64,000 nt of DNA from Istiophorus platypterus (Eukaryota; Chordata; Actinopteri; Istiophoriformes; Istiophoridae). Positions within the stretch are counted from its first letter, which is position 1, and each line of letters starts with the position of its first letter. Location: contig CM029121.1 of assembly GCA_016859345.1 (NCBI GenBank), positions 27,826,527 through 27,890,526 on the forward strand, given 5' to 3'. The notes under the pieces are model-generated. The model did not search any database and was not told the origin of the DNA. It saw nothing but the letters and a program-made list of their open reading frames with translations. The translations under genes and the position numbers were made by a program. Below are positions 32,301-47,300 of the stretch, in pieces.

Positions 32301-35300
32301 TGACATGTTTTGATTTTGCCCGCTGATCCTTGAAAATGACTTTTCAGTGTCAGTGATCCTCACAGCCCTCTGACAAACACAGTCTATACAGCATCGTACA
32401 TATCACTATTCTCGGCTCACGGCCCTCTCACAGTGTCGGCGTCAACCTTACCGCCCTCTGGCAGTTGGGGTCGATGGCCCCCATGTCCCCGCGGCCGACC
32501 CTCATTAGGCAGTGCAGCGTGCGGCCCTTGCGGTGCAGGCCAGAGCAGTGGCCCTCGATCTCACTGCGGCAGTGCAGCACGATCTCGGGGCTCAGGGAGA
32601 AATCCTCCATCAGCATCCGCCTGTAGTCCATCATCTCGCCCTGACACTCGCCGCTGACCACGCGGCCTGAAAAACAAGCATGTGGACACACAGACTCAGC
32701 TGTGGAGCATTGTTTTGAGAATAAAACACTCCACAATCACGATATTTTTTATCAAATATAGCAAATGGAAGTGGAAGAAGTTAATCATGATTTTTGTAAT
32801 TTAATATGCAAACTGAATTTTAAGGGCAACAGAGGCTTTACAACAAAAACCCTAATTTAAACATTTTTTTCATTTAGTTTTATCTCTCTTTTGACTAGAT
32901 CAGGAGACAGGAACCTGGTTCCGTCATTTCCGTTGCTGTAGTCGTCTTTTTCTGGTCTTAGAGGAGGCGGGGACTTAGATCAGACCAGAGCCAGACGGAC
33001 GGAGGGTTGATTGTGTATTTGATAAGTCTACAAATCACAAATGAAAATAGGCTGGTGACTGACGGGTGATTCAGCGAACGAAGGCCCGAGGTCAACCGGT
33101 CGCCGGTGGGGCGGAGCCACTCACCTCGATGCACGGCGGACTCCAGGCAGAGCAGTAGGTAGGATAGGCGGGCCTCCCGGGCTCGCGGCATGCTGGTGTC
33201 CACGCTGCAGCGGTACTTCCTTAGGTCCGACTTGCAGGCCTTGGCCAGCGAGTAGCTCACCTTGTAGTCCTGGGCTATCAGCTTCTGCCTGGTGGTCAGT
33301 GCCTCGCGGCACTAAGGACACAGCTCTAGTTCAGTTTCTAATCTGACTACATAATTTAGAGCATGATCAGGGCTACGACTTGACAAAACAAAACAAACCC
33401 CCCCCCCAAAAAAAAAAACCCTCACCCTCTCAGACATCGCCTCCTCAAACTTGTGATTGAAGAGACATTTGTACACTCGTCCCTCCCCGGCCAGCGTCTG
33501 GGGGGAAAATAAAAGGTCAATAACAAACAATAAATCGGTCGATAATTCAGAGTCATGTTAATTTAACAGAGACGACATATCCTGAACAGCAGACCAGTTT
33601 AAAGCCGAATAGTTGGCTTTTTACTGTGGTATCAGCGATTTTTATTTTCTTACAGGACTTTTCAGAGGGTGAAATGAATCTTCAGGAATTGACTTTCCCT
33701 TTAAATAAATCAGCCTAATGCGGCTTTAACGGTTGGTGATGCCGTGTCTTCTTCTTTACTAAAATACCTCTGAATGCCTGATGGAGGCACTAAATAAAAA
33801 GGTAAAACTTCCAAATGTTTAAAGTTGTGAATGATTAACCTGAGGCAGATCTGCATCATTAACACAAGGAGTTAATGATTACTACTCTGTGACAATTTGG
33901 CAATAAAGTCTTTTTATGGGTTTGCTCAGAAAGTTCAACACGTTTTCAACCCTGAAAACTGAATTTGGGTCAAAATTAAGCTACTGAGCTGCTAAAACTG
34001 ACATATGAACCTGATGAGCCTGTTTATAAAAACATATAACAGTCAGAAGACTGAGGAAGGAAAGATTAAACTTCATATATTAAGCATAGTCAGCTGCTTT
34101 AACAATCAATAACTAGATCGGTCATTATAAGACGTTCCGTGTTCCTGTGGATTTTCGCATGTTAACCGTGATCTAGACCCTCACATTCTCGCAGAAGCGC
34201 TCGCGGTCCTCGCGGCAGGCGAAGTACAGGTAGCGGTCCAGGTGGAAGTCGTCCGACGAGAGCTCGGCCACCCGCATGATGGCCTTCTTACAGTCGTCCC
34301 TGATGGCGTGCGCCCCCAGCTGCTCCTCGGCCTCCCGCACCAGACCTTTCTCCAGGCAGGCGATGACCTCGCCCTGGGAGTGGATGTCCTGCACAGAAGG
34401 CAAAGGCCACAGAACTCATTATTTTTTGGGACAAGAGCTGAAGAGCTTCTGTGTGATAAGTGATTCTTTTGTTCTTACATTAATCTAACCCATTTATTTC
34501 TGTTTTATTTGTATTTAGGCTGTATTCAAACACAGATAAAACACTAGAGCTGCAACAGGACATTAATCAGCAGCTACTACGATAATCAATCGTTTGAGTC
34601 ATCTCTCTCTAAAAAAACAAAACAAAAAACAAACCAAAAACCAAAAACATTTCAAGGTTACAGCTTCACAGATCTGCAGCAAAGATCAGCTGCCGTACTT
34701 TTGTCTTATGTGATTGAAAAATTAAATATCAGATTTGTATTTTTCACCATTTCCATACCCAAAGCTTGATGGAGAAAAACAATTTGCAGATTAATTGATA
34801 ATGAGAATAATCATTAGTTGATAATAAACACAAAGTCTTAAATGTACTCCACAAATAATGACTATGTAGATTATGGTATCACTACAACCAGTAATTGTAA
34901 AGTTACTGGTTTGTCTGGTATTTTTTTCGGTGTGTTGGGAGACGACAGGTCGGAGTTGAGCTCCGAGCTAAATACCGAGTCGCCGTGGTCATTTCTATCT
35001 CCACCGGATAGAAATGGAGCCACTGCGACTGATTCTCGATAATGGAAGCAGCCCCGGCCCCGCTGACACTTGAATAATTCGCTCCGACTCCTAATTGTGC
35101 CGATGTGACTTCCCATAATAACGGCGTGTCTAACGGGCTTACGAGGTTCAGCCTCGCGTTCAGAGACGGGATCGATTCGCTCCACTCGCTGACAAAGTGC
35201 TGTCGAAACTTCTCTTTTCTCGTTCCAGAGGAGTCACACTTTAAAGGGTTTTTTTTTCTTTTTTCTTTTCCTGGGGTTTCACACTGTGGAAACAGTGATG

Positions 35301-38300
35301 AAGGATCAGACCCACCACGAAATCTGGGAAACTTCAGAGTCCTTTTAACCTGCCTCGCGCTGAGGACAACCAACGTGGCCTCCAAGTCCCTGAACTGGGT
35401 CAGACGCTCACCGATGCTGGGTCAGCCAGTCCTTCATCTGTTACCCTGACAGTCACTTATCGATAATCAGTCACTAGCTATGTTCTGAATAGCAGCACAG
35501 GTTTTCAGAGGATGTGAGTCAGGGGAGCTGATGAGGACTTCACCACAAACTTGAAAACTTGTTCTTTTCCCTTCAACATTGATACATGCTGTTCTGATCC
35601 AGTAGGCAGGATTATGCCTCTGCATTGAACCTATGCAGTGTCCTACACCGTCATGAGCATTTATACTTCTAAGTTGGCGTCACCCTGCGATTACACCACC
35701 AAACTGCTGGTTATATGCGAATGTGTTGATTTTCTTATCCACCATTTTTCACTTATAAACGACGGCAACAGAAACCGAGCGGATGGTTTAAGTTTCCTGA
35801 ATTCACCGTGACACAGAAACGAAAGAAGACGTCAGAGGAGACGCTCTGTACGACGGCGGCGAAGGAGGAGGAGCCGGAAACGTGACACTATCGAGCCAAC
35901 CAATCACAGTTCTTGCGGTCTGCATCATTGCAACTCATAGATACGTTTTTTTGGGACGTGACATCAGGCTTGACGCAGAAGCATGAATTGACCTTGAAGG
36001 CCTGAATCAGAGTGGTGCTGAGATCAGTTTGTATTGTCATCAGTATGGTTAGCTAAGGTTTCCCCTTATTTTATTTCAACGTTGCCTTTGCTATGTGATT
36101 TAATGTCTCTGCCCTTCTTCCGTTACGGTTTGTGTTATATCTCATTAACGTACAATAATTTCTCCTGATCACAGCTGGGTCTTTATTTCTTGCATTTATT
36201 CCAGGGGATGTTGAGACGCCTTCACTTTTAAACACTGCAGGAAACCTTCTGACACCAGATCAGCCGAAGGAGGTTTTCACTGAGCGAATGAAGTCCTGTT
36301 AATTACAAAGGCCAGGATGCCAGGCAGGGTAATTAATGTTGTGCCTGGCAGGTAGTTTGCTGACTTCATTGAACACCAGAGTAACAAAAGTGGAGTAATT
36401 AAGGCAGTAATCACTATTTCTCGGGGAGGTGTTACCTCTACACAGATACATTCCTCCACACTGGATCCGATGAGTCAGTACACTGAAGCTGCCTCTGGGT
36501 TTTTTATTCTATAAATCATAACTAGCTGGTTACATCAAGCCTCATTAACCAATATTGTTAATCCTGCTGTGACGCCGACTTTTTCCTCGCACTAAATAAT
36601 TAGGTTTTTGCTGAAGAATCTAGTAAAGCTGGTGGTTGGTTTTTGAAGTGGTAGGGCTGCAACGGACAATTATTTTCACATGTGATTGATCCATATCAAT
36701 TCATTAATAATATGGTAAATTATAAAGAATATACTTTAAAAACAGAGAAGCAGAAAGTCCTGCTGGTGAGGACTGAACTCTATAAAAATACCTCACAAAC
36801 ACAGTAAAACTTCATTGTTCAAACAGCTGAATATAATAGTTTTTAATCCAACATTACTCAAACAGGAGGAACTAGAGCTGTTGTCTGGGACTAATTCAAG
36901 TGGCGGATTAATCTGTTTATTGTGGGGCATATCACTGTGGCAGCAGACTGTGTGTGTGTGGAACTTACTCAAAATAAACTACTAAGTGTGTTTGTGTGTG
37001 TGTCTGTGTTTGTGTGTGTATTATAACCTCAAAAACTGCATCTGCAGTTACGTGTCAACGCATGTACAAGTCGTTGCAACAGTTCAAGGACAAGTTTCAT
37101 GGAGATCTTATCACTTCAACTAAGAAAAATAAAGTGATGCAGGGAGGAAGCTGGTCGTAGCGTAATAAAGCATTTCCTGCAGCGTTTCTAACATCTCCAG
37201 AAACAGGAACCAGAACAGTGAACCGCTCAACATTAAGCCTGTTTATTCATATTCATTCTTTATCTTATCTATTAACCAAAAAATAATTATCTCGGCAATG
37301 AGAAATTACTCTTTCCTCACTTTTCTTAATCAAATATTGGACAAGAATAATCGTGATTCAATAAGAGCTGTTATCGATTAACAAAGCCAGTTAAACCTCA
37401 ACATCACCCCATCAAAATTACTGCGACTGTAAACACAGCACATTTGGTTTCCGCATCTCACCTTCTCTCCTGTGCTGATGCTGCCACAGCGCAGGGCGTT
37501 GATGTCTTCGCGGCACTTGTCCATGAAGCCGCAGATCAGCCGGTAGTCGCTGAAGACGATGGTGGTCATCTTGGTGATGTACTGGTTGCACTGGTAGTCG
37601 CTGATGTTGCCACGGTGGTCCACCAGGCAGGACACCAGGTAGCCCTTCCCCAGCTCCTCTGCCGCGCATTCCTTGATCTGGGGGGGGGGGGCACGGAAAG
37701 CGTCATGGGTCGGTACCAGAACCGAAAGGCTTCAAAGAAACTAACACCCCCCCCAATAGATGTGACACACATGTTCATTGCCCTCACATGTTAAACTTGG
37801 AAGACGTTAATTGATAAAATTTTCCATTTTTAGTTTAAAATAGCATAAATATGTTTACATAAATCAGTGATTCAGGCCGATATGAACGGACCATAGATCC
37901 TAAATGGATAAAGGTTTTATTAAAGGCTTGGATGTGTTTTTTTTTTTATTTTTTTTCTAGTTTCCTAATTTCTTATTTATTTGTAATGTCTGCTCTATCT
38001 AGTTTTGAACTAAGAGGAATCAAAATACATCCCAAACTTTTCTGTGTAGAGAAAACATGGACGAGATTGGGAAAGATTCTTCAAACACTCTACGACAAGC
38101 ACAACAACACATCTGTCTGAAAACCATCGACGCTGCCCAGCTGGTTCAATGTTTCCGTGACATGAAGCGGCTGAGCCCTGGCGTCAGTAACTGACCTCAG
38201 AGATGGTCGTCTTGCAGACCTCCACCGCCACGGACTCAAACTTTGGGTCGGTAGTCAGGTTCAGCTTGTAGTTCCACAGCAGCTGGAGGAGAGAAGAGGC

Positions 38301-41300
38301 ACCAAACATCTGGATGAGACGGATTTACTTATGCAACCCAGTAAAACTGTACTAAGTGACTGGGTAACGATGCAGCTGGTCTCTCTCACTCTCTCTCTCA
38401 CTCACACACACACAGTTTATTTTTGTCAAATATCCAAACATGACCTTTTTAAATGTGTTTAAACTATCAATTATACTTAATTTCATATTTCTACTGTAGA
38501 ATAATTTATTTCTTTTTTCATTTGATCTTTTCTTATTCTGATGTTTATCATAACCTCCCCAAAAAAACCTTAATCACATATGGTCTGATTTAAAAAGGTA
38601 AAAGAATAAAACATGACAAAATCCTGGAGCAGGGAATGTTTCATCATGGTGGATGCTGAGTTGTCCAGTCTTGATTTGTCTGAATCCACCTTTATCTTAA
38701 ACACTGATTTGACTGAAACATCAAGAGCTTCCTTTTTCTTTTTTTCTTTATACACAAATCTCGGTAACAAACATTAATTCAACGGCGTTTCAATGACAAA
38801 ATGTGCTTGACATGGAAATAGTCATTTTAAATGGTGTTGAAACCACAGAATTAATATGTAACATGTGAAATGTCTTCACTTTTTCAACATAATTTAACCC
38901 TGAGCTACAGCTGAGAACACAGACCACGTGGAATCACAGGATAACGCAGTGCATGCTGGGAAGTCGTGTTTTCGGGCGTGATCGCAGACGTGGAGACACT
39001 TACGTGGTTGCATTCGGCAGCGATCTCCGTTTCCTGAAAGAGAGAGAGGGAGAGAAGTGAGGGGTTGGAGTGGAGATAATTTCAGGTGTAGGATCTTTCC
39101 CCCAGAGCCACGTGAGGTTTAACAGTGAAATATGGCGCCGTGGGTCGACCGCCCCACCTTTTCTCAAGCGATCAGCAGTGTCCCATGATCCACTGCAGTC
39201 TTGTCCGACACATAGCAGCGCGCCCAGGTGGTCATCGGTCAGCCCAACGGCAGCATCTGGCACTGACGCCACTTTTTAAACCTCTGTCAACCATGTCATC
39301 TGAGGTGCGGGGGGGGGGGGTGGCCCAGCCAACCTCTGGAGGACAACACACCTTCATAGGTGGCCTGCTTCCTTCGAGGCAGCCCCCCCCCCGGGACACA
39401 GCTTCTGAGTGTTTTCACACAGCGCTGCACTGACCTGAGGTGACCTGAGTAACTTCCTGCCTTAGGACCAACAGCCCCCCCCCCCAATTTAGCCAAAGAA
39501 AACTCCAAATAACCACCTCTAACTGTGTGTGTGTGTGTGTGTGTGTGTCCTTGAAATAACAGCCCTGCAGATGATTCTCTGACCATTCGCCACATGGCGG
39601 CCGCAGCATGGGCCAGGAATAGGTCTGGCTCTGTGTGTGCATTTTACTAAGCGTGTGTGTGTGTATCCTATTCCAAGTGTATTTTACACACCAGTGTCAC
39701 AATGCTCCTCACACAGAGTAAACGCAGTGTGATGGGGGGGTGTGTCTCGGCCTGGTCATACCGAGGGAGAGGAGGGTACGGTAGGGTGGGGGGCAGACAG
39801 ATGTTATTAACGGCACCGAGCTGCTTTCAACCCAGCTGGAAAATAAACAAGTACATGGTCCTGGAAAATATGACCCGGGCTAACCCAGAGCAGCCCCCCC
39901 ACCACCACAAGGTAGAGGAGGGGTCCTTCAGTACTGTCTTGTTCATTTAAAAACTGTTGGCACTGGTCTGAACATTCAGGACCGACTCTCGACATGCAGC
40001 AGCTTCTTTACGTTGTTTAAAATGGCTGATTCCTACATAGTTTATATTAGAAATACTGGACACAAACAGCACCACACTCCACTTTGAATCATAGGAGAGT
40101 TTTATTTATGGCCTCATAGGTGAGTGACGACACATTCCAGCGCTGGTGCTGAACAGCCGCCCCACGACGAACCCCGTGTACAAGGAGCCCCCGTCTAAAG
40201 TGTCACATTCTACCTGCAGGAGTCACAGTTCGGAGTCTGAGCTCGAATCTAATCTATCATCTTTTTCACATGGACACAGCAGAACAGAAAGTCCTCATCG
40301 TGGTGAGATTATGAAATCCTGACCAAGACCTTTATTCAGGCCGTCGATTGCGCTGGGCGGCGGTAGAAAAGGCAGCTGCCAGATTCTGGTCTGACTCGGG
40401 ACCATTTTAGCCAAATCTGTGAGCACTTTACGCTTTTATCTTAACCTGGATGGAGCCGGCCAGTCTGATGCCGGATCAAACAGAACAGGCCCAATTCTTT
40501 TTCTTTTCCTGTCTTTCCAGACCGACCAAGCGCCCGCCCTCCGGTCCGTGGGGAAAATCCCCACCCCTGCACGTGGCCAGTTTGATTCTGGACCCCATAG
40601 GATCTGATGCATGCAGGCGTCTGTCCAGCTCCGAGGGGGGGGTTCGCATGATTTTGAACCCCCCCCCATTCCCAAAATAAACCAACAATGATGAAATGAT
40701 CCCATTTCTGAACAAAGAGCTGACGAAAACTGGGAAAAGACAAAGCTTTCTCTGGTAACTCAAGCCCTCACCGTTAGAGCTGTAATCTAACAACAACAGG
40801 AGGAAATACAACCAACACAGCCGACACACCCATTCACATACTTTTAGTCAAGCTGAAAGATTCAGCTTCCTTTTGTTTGCAGATGTTCCAGCTCCACTCA
40901 GTCAACGTGACATTAAAAAAAAAAAAAAAAAAAAAGGTCAGGACCTGGGTTTCATTTAATAGCTGCAGCTAAATTAAACCTAATCGGCTCTGCTCATGTT
41001 GCCTTGGGAAAAACTAGCGTGAGGCCGAGCTATAAGTGGAGGTGGGAAGGAGAAGAGAGAATAAAAAAAAAAGACACACAAGGATATGGATGAGGAGAGA
41101 ATCCAGAGGGAAGCCGGCTATTCCCAACACCTCGCGACATTCCGAAGCAGAGATGCACGGCAGCGCAGCATCGACGTTTACGCGGCCTCCGTCTCCAGCG
41201 CTTTCCCGGGCCCTGCCTCCGACAAACTGAGTCCCCGCATCCAAAACCACTGGGAAAAAAACCCTCTGGATTTAAAAATATCACTGGACATGACATTATT

Positions 41301-44300
41301 GGATGAGCTCATTTCCATAAACTTCTGACAGGAGCAGACTCGTGCTCTGTAAAAAACAGGCTCAAATTCTTATCTTTAATTTGCACCTGTTTACACAAAA
41401 AAAAACAAAAAGAAAAAACTTGCTTTTCCCTCTTCATTATTCAGCAATAATTATTTCTTGTCAACTGTTTGGTTTATAAAATGTGAGAAATTGTTGAAAA
41501 ATGCCAAGGTGACATTCCCAAAAAAAAAAAACAGTCCAAAACCAAAAGATACTAAATCTACTACCATATAAAAACAAAGAAATGAAAATGGATAAACACC
41601 TTTGAGAAGCTGGAACATGCAGTTTTTCCTCTCTCTGCTTGAAAAATTATTTGAACAGTTATTCAATTTTGTTGATTAAATTTACTCAACTAATCTAGAA
41701 AAATGAACTCTCTGTTATGGCTCTAAATAAGAAGCACTTACCAGGGCTGCGATTAACAATTATAATCATCTACAAATCTGCCTCTTATTTCCTCAAACCG
41801 ATTCATGTTTAGTTTGTAAAAATGTCAGAAAATCAGGTTTAAAAATTTCCCTTTACAAAAACGTGGACACCCCTAAATTTCTAGTTGTCATCGGACAGTT
41901 CAAATTCAAAACTCAAAACTATTCTGTTTGTATTGATAAAGGACCCAGAAAAGCGGCAAATCCCCTCATTTATTAGCAATGGACAACTGATACGATTTTA
42001 ATGATGCAAGTGTGATTACCGATTCTGCTTGTCGGCTCCATTCTTTATTGGTTCCCATCACAATTCCCGATCACTTTTCGTGTCATCGCAACCGTTTTGT
42101 TCATTTCTGAGTCTGAGAGCAGGTGAGTGAGGATGTGGATGAAATTAAAGGATATTTGTGCAGCGTCCGTTTTCATTTAGTTTTTCTTAGTCTATGAAAA
42201 CAAAAAACAAAACAAAAAAAAAAAGGCTAAGCTGATGTGATTATAACTGGATATTTACTGCTCGTGCTAGGAGTGTCAGATTCATGGCGAGATTTAAGCC
42301 CTTGTTGCACAGACAGATGTTTCAACATTTTGCTGTTGTTTCTTAAACGACCATTTTACAGACATTGCAGCAAAGTGCCGTCATTGTGAAACGAAGCCAC
42401 GCTCTTTCTTCTTCCCCACCCTGACCTCAGGTTTGACGTTACTGTTCTTTTTTTTTTTTTTTGCAACTTGCAAGAACATGTGCGCCGGAAGAACATTTCA
42501 GGATCGATAAAAAGGAAGCGATAAGCTCCGACTGGTGCTGGCAAAATTTGAAACCAGTTCTCAATTCCCTATTGCTCAGCACTTATAAATAAATATACAC
42601 TCACAACTGAATTTAACGCTTCAGTGATCAGCAGGTTCGGTAAAAAAAAAAAAAAAGTAAAAAAAAAAGAAAGAAAGAAAAAAGACCCGCTTGCATGAAG
42701 GCAGCGAGCTGAGAGAGGAGCCACGAATGAAAGGCTCCGGTTGGACACGAGCACAGCAGTGATGGAGTCTGCAGATCATTCCCAGCCGCAGCCACCGAGC
42801 CCGGGCCTGACGCAAAACCATACCAATAAGAGCGCTGCACGCTGCGTTTACAGTCGCCCACTCAAAGACTAATCATGGACACTGATCTGGAGGCAGCACA
42901 TCAGCAGACGCAGCACCGGTTCAATTCACCTCACCACCCAGAAAGAAACACATGTGCTTCTTTTTGGTTTTTCCTACTGAACAGCCGGGGTAGGGCCATA
43001 TTCAGGTCAGGTGTGTGACAGATGTGTGTGTGTCTGTGTGCTTTCATCACAGAGAAAGACTGAGGGGAGTCGCAACGCTGACATTTTATCAAAGTAGAAG
43101 GAGCGGTAGACAAGCAGAAGGAGTGGTAGACAACTGCAAAAACAGGAAACACCAAAATTATCTGCACAAATACACAATCACACTTAAGCGTTTAAATAAA
43201 CATACACGTTTTATTCGCTAACTTTCTGTGTACTGTAATATTTTAACACATTACAAGTGACAAGCTAAATGAAACTGTCCGACCACATTATTTCAGGCTC
43301 ATATTTGCTGTGGGAGCGGTTTGTTTTTCTTCAAATTTACCCCTGTTAGGCTCCAGCTGAACTGGTTAGTCCAGTAGGAAATATTTATTCCTAATGTATG
43401 TATATATAATGATATCTATATATGATCACGACCCTTTGCATGATTGACATAAATCTCCCTAAATAAGAATGAAGATTAGATTTGGTTTAACTGGACTGAA
43501 GATGCTGGTCAGTGTCATTTTTCTGTGCAGGACCAGCCACAGTTTCTGAGGCATCTGAGCCTTTTTCTGAACCACCGGCAGCAGCCGGACGACCACTAGG
43601 ACAGGTTTGGGTAAATGTCAACAATAAGCCTGAATTAACCGTCACACAAACACTGGATGCTGGAAGGGAAGAAAAGAAAGGAAAAAAAACCCAACAAAAA
43701 GCACGTTGCTAAGCAACCAGGAACAATCCTCTTCGTCGTCTTCTCCTTTTTGGCCCAGGACCAAAATAAATGTATCAAAACAAACTGAAAGCTCTGGTCT
43801 TTGTTTAGGATAATGCAAGATGAGCCTAGAAGAGCGACGCCGTCCTTATGGCGAATCAGTGCACAGAGATGCTGAAATGTCTCTGTTATTTCTTTTATTA
43901 TAGAACAATAACTCTGAAAATTTGTTTCACGTTTTTTTTTCTCATCAGGAAACATGCTGCGACATGCTGCTTGGAAAAAAAAAAAAAATCTGATGTTTTT
44001 TCTCTACAGCTAAAAAGACACTGGAAAAGTAGCAGCACCGGGATATGACACTCATTTCCTGCATCAATGATTTTATTTAAGAAAAAGTGGAAGAACAAAC
44101 AGAAGGGAAATGTATGTTGTGGCCTCCAGAGTCTTTACTATAAATGAAAATCAGTAAAATCAAGCAGTTATTGACGTTTATATTGTTTTTGTGGACTAAT
44201 AGTCCCAACAAGGTAAAATCTCAATGTGACAGAAGTGATATTTTAGACAATAGTGTTCATCGATGTCCCTGTGTACAAGGCCAGGTCTGGCCTGCGCCGA

Positions 44301-47300
44301 GCCCTGACCTCAGGCCCCATTTCAACACCTTTTGGGTTGAACCAGAAACAGGACCGGGAGCCAGAGCTGATCCCCCAGTAGCAGCGTTGGACCTCAGTGT
44401 TGCTTCTGCATGTGAAGGGGAGCAAATTCTCAACAGCAGCACCTGAAAGTCCACGATGTCAGAGTGACAGGTTCAAGTACGCATGTGGATTCAGTGTTAG
44501 GGTGTCCACATACTTTTGGCCACAGATTTTGTTTACGCTGTTTTTCTTGTGTTGTTCAACAGGTAGAGCAAAGCAGCTAGAAATGCAGCAGCAAATGTGA
44601 GACTTGGCAACCATTAGACTGTGGGTAAGCTTGGTACAACAGGGGGAGGACGAAGCACAAGGAAACTGGAGGCTTCATGTAACCAACGGAGTCTTCAACC
44701 TACTCTGGGGCCTCCACCCTCTGGACTCTGAGCCTCTGCACCACGTACACAAAACCACAGCAACCAGCAGGACTGACGGCGGGCAAGCTGGAGGCACACA
44801 AGAATGCTGCGAGTCTAAAAGCAGCTCTGAGTCTCACCCTGGGACCGGAGAGCGGCGGCAGCAGCAGCCCGGGGGCTTCACTCAGGAGGCGGACGGCAGC
44901 GGCGAGACGAGTCGAGAACCCGAGACAAGACCCCCGACCTTCATCTCCGTTAACGTCATCATATTATACTGTACAAAACAGCAGAATCAAGACCTGTGCT
45001 ACTAAATGCTGCTCAAAAAGGGTTTTGTTCGGTGATTGAGTTTCTTTTTGCACCAAAAAACTAAGTTGTGAAATCAAAACAGATCTGGATGACCTATCGA
45101 TATAACTGTCATGTACAATATTACAGTATCTGTTTGAGGATAGAAGCAGATGTAACAGAGTGGATGTTTCGTGATCAGTCAAATCCACACGCTGGAGATC
45201 CCACCGACTTCCTTTATTACAGCTCAACCCTTTCTCCTCTTTTTTCTCCTCTTTTTGGTCTTTGTAGTCCAGGTCCCTTTTGTAATTTTCTAAATATGAT
45301 ATAATAAGACAATTTTTATAAATTTGACTTTCATCTTCTTTTTTCCTGTTAATGCAACGATAGATTTAAATATAGTCTGACTGCATGAATATTGCAATAC
45401 GACAATCTGACATTTGGGTCTATCTTGCAATAAAGTATTGAAAGACAATGTCATTTTCAGGTTTGTGGACGATGTCTCTCAAAAATGATTGGGGGGCTGG
45501 TTTCTGACTCAGTGATTCTCGTGAGATGAATTCAAAAAGACAAAAAGGTGTTTTAACTCAACTCATAAGTTTTAGTTTCCAAATTAAATATGTCTTAGTG
45601 CACAGTCCAGTGGGAGCCCAGTCCGGTAGGAGCCCAGTCCAGTCATGCAGACCTCAACTTTACCTTCCCAGGTAAAGGGATGAGGACGATGTAATCGGGG
45701 TCCGACGGGGGTAAAGAACAAAGCCGCCCTCCCAGTGAACAAGTCAATGATTACAAAACAGGACCGGGATCAAAATCCTGCAGGAAGTCACAGCATCGTC
45801 GCTTGGTGAGGAAAGAAAGAAAAGAGAGAAAAAAAAAAGACAAAGCACCACACCGCCACTGACTGTCATCATTAACCAAAAACCACTGTCTCTCTCAAAG
45901 TCCAAACCTCTGTTGGGGGGGGGTTGAAAACATGGCGTTAAATGTCACTCACAGCGGCGCTACAAAGGCCCTCAGATGTCATGATAACCAACCAACTAAC
46001 TAACTAACCAACCAACCAGGACACCAGAGGAAACGCCTTGACTCACCATCAAGTCAGGGGAATGATAAAACCGTAAACCGGGAGGAAACACTGCGTCTCC
46101 CTGAGCTTTTCACTCAGGTGACGGACTGTCCCTTCATCAGCTCAGTTACTAACACTTTTTTAATCCCTACACAATATTATTTTCCTTTCTAAATAATCCA
46201 CCTATTAATTTGTCAATGTCAGAAAATAGTACAACACCTTGTTTTTAATGCTCAGAGCAGATTTAAGTAAGTGGTTCTGTCTGACCAACAGTCCAAAACC
46301 CAAAGAGATTCAGTTGACTGCTTTAAATTTAGGGCTGCAACAAACAGTTATTTTCATTACCATTAACAAACCATTAGTTTTCTCAATTAATCAATAGCCC
46401 AAAAAATCATTCAAAAGTCTCCCGGAGCAGGAGATCATGTCATTAAATGTCTTGTTATTTACGATCAACTGTGAAAAAGCCAAAGATGTTCAACTTCTTT
46501 TCACATCAGACGAGCAATGGCAGTAAATTCTCACATTTGAGAAGCTTGAACCATTAAAAACGGACTCCAACGATCAATCATCAAAATTAGTTTTCTGGCA
46601 GTCAAGTAATTGACTAATCACTGCAGCTTAACCTATGAGACAAAGACAAGTAGCAAACCCTCACATCTAAGAAGTTACAACCAGCAAATGTCTGGTGTCT
46701 CGGCTTGAAAAATTACTTAAATGATTAATGGATAATCAATATACATTTGCCAATTTTCTGTCAATTGATTAAACTTTTATCCAACCACAAAGTCCAAAAC
46801 TCTAAAATAATCCATCTATAACAATATAAAACAACCAGAAAATCAGAAAATCCTCACAAGTCAGAATCTTTGGTATTGTCTCTTGATAAATGACTAATAA
46901 TTACTCTATTACCAACATTTATCGCAGATTCGTTTCTGCCATCCCACTGATCATTTCAGCTCAATTCACATATTAAATGTGTAAAAAGCTGATGAGGCTA
47001 CAGAAAACTATGATAACGGCACCTTGTCAGTGACTAGGAGCCAGTTTAAATGGTTAAAATGATCAGGAGTCATTTTTATTTCAGTGATAAAGTTAGTGCA
47101 TCAGGTTTTTAGGGTTTTTTTCTTCATTGACTCACACGCAGGGTCTATAGCTCTTTAAAACATGTCTTTTCTTTAGCAGATATTGTACAGCATTTCTCAA
47201 ACGCTGGGGGGGCGGCTGGCTACCAGACCGAGCATTGCACGACAACTTTTACCACCAGGGACGACATTGTCTCGTGATCTTCGAGTGAGCAGCTAATAAC

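Larger units (their letters stand above)
34389..37461 (-). other. glg1 intron 4
   Basis: 3073 bases. Contains two dispersed-repeat copies (34545-34825 and about 36652-36800) and a non-repetitive, CpG-bearing block at 34910-35260. No gene recognised. Confidence 0.75.

Noticed and set aside
44604..45005. 133-codon plus-strand ORF downstream of the Tc1 remnant
   Set aside because: No recognisable domain and not in frame with the transposase fragment; likely chance.
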